From assembly GCF_002705925.1 (NCBI RefSeq), contig NZ_NKRE01000001.1:2621282-2685281 (forward strand): DNA of 64,000 nt, in the 5' to 3' direction. The position numbers and the translations under genes are program-made. Of the stretch, positions 62,775-64,000 are shown piece by piece (the stretch's first letter is position 1; the number at the start of each line of letters is the position of its first letter). The notes beneath the pieces were generated by a model. The model saw only the letters and a list, made by a program, of their open reading frames with translations. It was not told the DNA's origin and ran no database searches. The stretch is from Mycobacterium ostraviense (GTDB lineage: Bacteria > Actinomycetota > Actinomycetes > Mycobacteriales > Mycobacteriaceae).

Positions 62775-64000
62775 ATGACGTATGTACTGGTCTCACCGGA
62801 CATCATGGCCTCGATGGCCGCCGATGTGCAGCGCATCGGCGCGCTGTTGGCCAATGGGAACGCGGTAGCGGCCAGCACGACGACCAACGTGGCCAGCGCG
62901 GCCGCCGACGAGGTATCCACGGCGATTGCGGCGTTGTTTTCCCGGCACGCGCAGAGTTACCAGGTGCTGGCCGGGCGGGCAGCGGCTTTCCACGACCAGT
63001 TCACGAGCAACCTACTGGCCGGCGCGAATTCGTATGTTTCCGCCGAAGCTGCCAACGCCACAGACGGCCTGCTCGCGGTAATCAATGCACCCACCCAGGC
63101 GCTGCTGGGCCGCCCGCTGATCGGCAACGGCGCCAACGGAACCACCGTCAACGGCGTCGGGACGGCTGGCGGGGCGGGCGGGATCCTGTACGGCAACGGC
63201 GGCAACGGCGGGGCCAGCACCAACCCGGGGGCGCCCGGCGGCGCCGGCGGGGCCGCCGGCCTCATCGGCAATGGCGGCATCGGCGGGCAAGGCGGGGCCG
63301 GCGGGACCGGCGGCGCCGGCGGCAATGCCGGCTACTTGTACGGCACCGGCGGAGCCGGCGGCGCCGGCGGGACCGGTGCCACCGGCACGGCCGGCGCTGC
63401 CGGAGGCATGGGCGGCACGGGCGGCGCCGGGGGCAGCGGCAGCCCGTTTGGCTACGCCGGAGCCGGTGGCGCGGGCGGTGCCGGCGGTTCCGGTGGTCAA
63501 GGCTTGGCCGGCCAGGAGGGCGGCGCCGGTGGGGCCGGTGGACACGGCGGAGTCGGCGGGAGTGCCGGCATGTTCGGCCACGCCGGCGCCGGCGGTGACG
63601 GCGGCACTGGTGGCGGCGGAGGCGCCGGAGGTGACGGCTTGCCCGGCGGCTTCAACAATCCGGCCGGCCGCGGCGGCGCTGGTGGCGTCGGAGGCGACGC
63701 TGGGGCCGGCGGCAACGCGGGCACCTTCGGCATCAACGGCAGTGGTGGTGGCGGCGGCAACGGCGGCGCGGGCGGGACCGGCGGTACCGGCGCGGCCCAG
63801 CTCGAAATCGGCCCCGGAAAGGGCCCCGGCCTGGGCGGTCACGGCGGCGCCGGCGGCGCCGCCGGCGCGGGCGCGGCCGCTGGCACCGGCGGGTTCGGCG
63901 GATCGGCGGGAGGCTACGGCGACGGAGGACGCGGCGGCGACGGCGGTGCGGGCGGGGCCGGGCTCAGCGGCGCGGCCGGCACCGGCGCCAATGGCACCGC
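62775..64000 (+). CDS. PE_PGRS family protein, 3' end beyond the window
   Basis: The ATG at 62775, preceded by GAGG, opens a PE domain: MTYVLVSPDIMASMAADVQR, then IGALLANGNAVAAS, with SRHAQSYQVLAGRAAAFHDQ. The linker [20 protein letters not shown] follows, then GGX/GAGG repeats with breaks such as GGILYGNGG, GYLYGTGG and GMFGHAGAGG. The frame is open to the last base (over 400 residues visible). In H37Rv this position holds Rv0187, so the PE_PGRS is an insertion or a rearrangement. Export by ESX-5 is inferred from the family. Confidence 0.92.
   Translation, partial: MTYVLVSPDIMASMAADVQRIGALLANGNAVAASTTTNVASAAADEVSTAIAALFSRHAQSYQVLAGRAAAFHDQFTSNLLAGANSYVSAEAANATDGLLAVINAPTQALLGRPLIGNGANGTTVNGVGTAGGAGGILYGNGGNGGASTNPGAPGGAGGAAGLIGNGGIGGQGGAGGTGGAGGNAGYLYGTGGAGGAGGTGATGTAGAAGGMGGTGGAGGSGSPFGYAGAGGAGGAGGSGGQGLAGQEGGAGGAGGHGGVGGSAGMFGHAGAGGDGGTGGGGGAGGDGLPGGFNNPAGRGGAGGVGGDAGAGGNAGTFGINGSGGGGGNGGAGGTGGTGAAQLEIGPGKGPGLGGHGGAGGAAGAGAAAGTGGFGGSAGGYGDGGRGGDGGAGGAGLSGAAGTGANGT

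Overview
The window is chromosomal DNA from a slow-growing Mycobacterium close to, but outside, the M. tuberculosis complex. The evidence is high GC, frequent GTG starts, PE_PGRS and PPE genes, mycolate and LAM envelope genes, and a gene order that follows H37Rv Rv0231 down to Rv0188 in reverse orientation. Gene correspondences to H37Rv are recalled from memory; no search was run.

Layout. 1-11052: a PE remnant, then fadE4, the php lactonase, an acyltransferase, two membrane proteins and a glycosyltransferase of a LAM-linked cluster (Rv0228-Rv0225 equivalents), a methyltransferase and an aldehyde dehydrogenase. 11053-17036 is an accessory island: eroded PE_PGRS and TetR fragments, an intact PE_PGRS gene, then a 98-residue protein, an acyl-CoA synthetase and an ICMT-like methyltransferase facing a TetR regulator across a shared inverted repeat. 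17106-23115: a six-gene minus-strand run (echA1, wax-ester synthase, lipC, two membrane/redox genes, and an added methyltransferase). 23344-31995: lipW, an amidohydrolase/CoA-transferase/double-hotdog hydratase operon divergent from fadE3, a CD225-type small membrane protein, an unusual crotonase and fadD4. 32194-33423: a PPE gene at the place where H37Rv has nadR and Rv0213c. 33895-50867: pckA, a pair of degenerate GTPase-like proteins, a frameshifted SnoaL-like pseudogene, trmB-NYN-mmpL3, an AI-2E-family permease, an LPG-synthase-like membrane protein, a haem-binding exported protein, mmpL11 and a small HTH protein. 50877-57157: two Mce-associated-type membrane proteins, zmp1, a molybdopterin oxidoreductase interrupted by a stop codon, and its TetR partner. 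57424-62571: an L,D-transpeptidase, an MFS efflux pump, ricR with a copper operator, ilvD and an SPW-repeat membrane protein. A PE_PGRS gene runs off the right edge.

Functionally the window joins mycolate and lipid export (MmpL3, MmpL11) and haem capture with lipid breakdown (FadE, FadD, Ech, Lip, WS/DGAT), gluconeogenesis (PckA), copper sensing (RicR) and immune-active secreted proteins (Zmp1, PE/PPE).

The most unusual points are: two CoA-handling enzymes (25575-26732 and 29509-30462) whose halves appear to be in swapped order; a PPE protein with a 79-residue C-terminal module duplicated without gaps and Cys in place of the first Pro of the PPE motif; a nonsense TGA in the Rv0197 equivalent; a His-to-Tyr change at a haem ligand of the Rv0203 equivalent; a 29-bp RicR-type palindrome; and several PE/PGRS, TetR and SnoaL relics marking past rearrangement.
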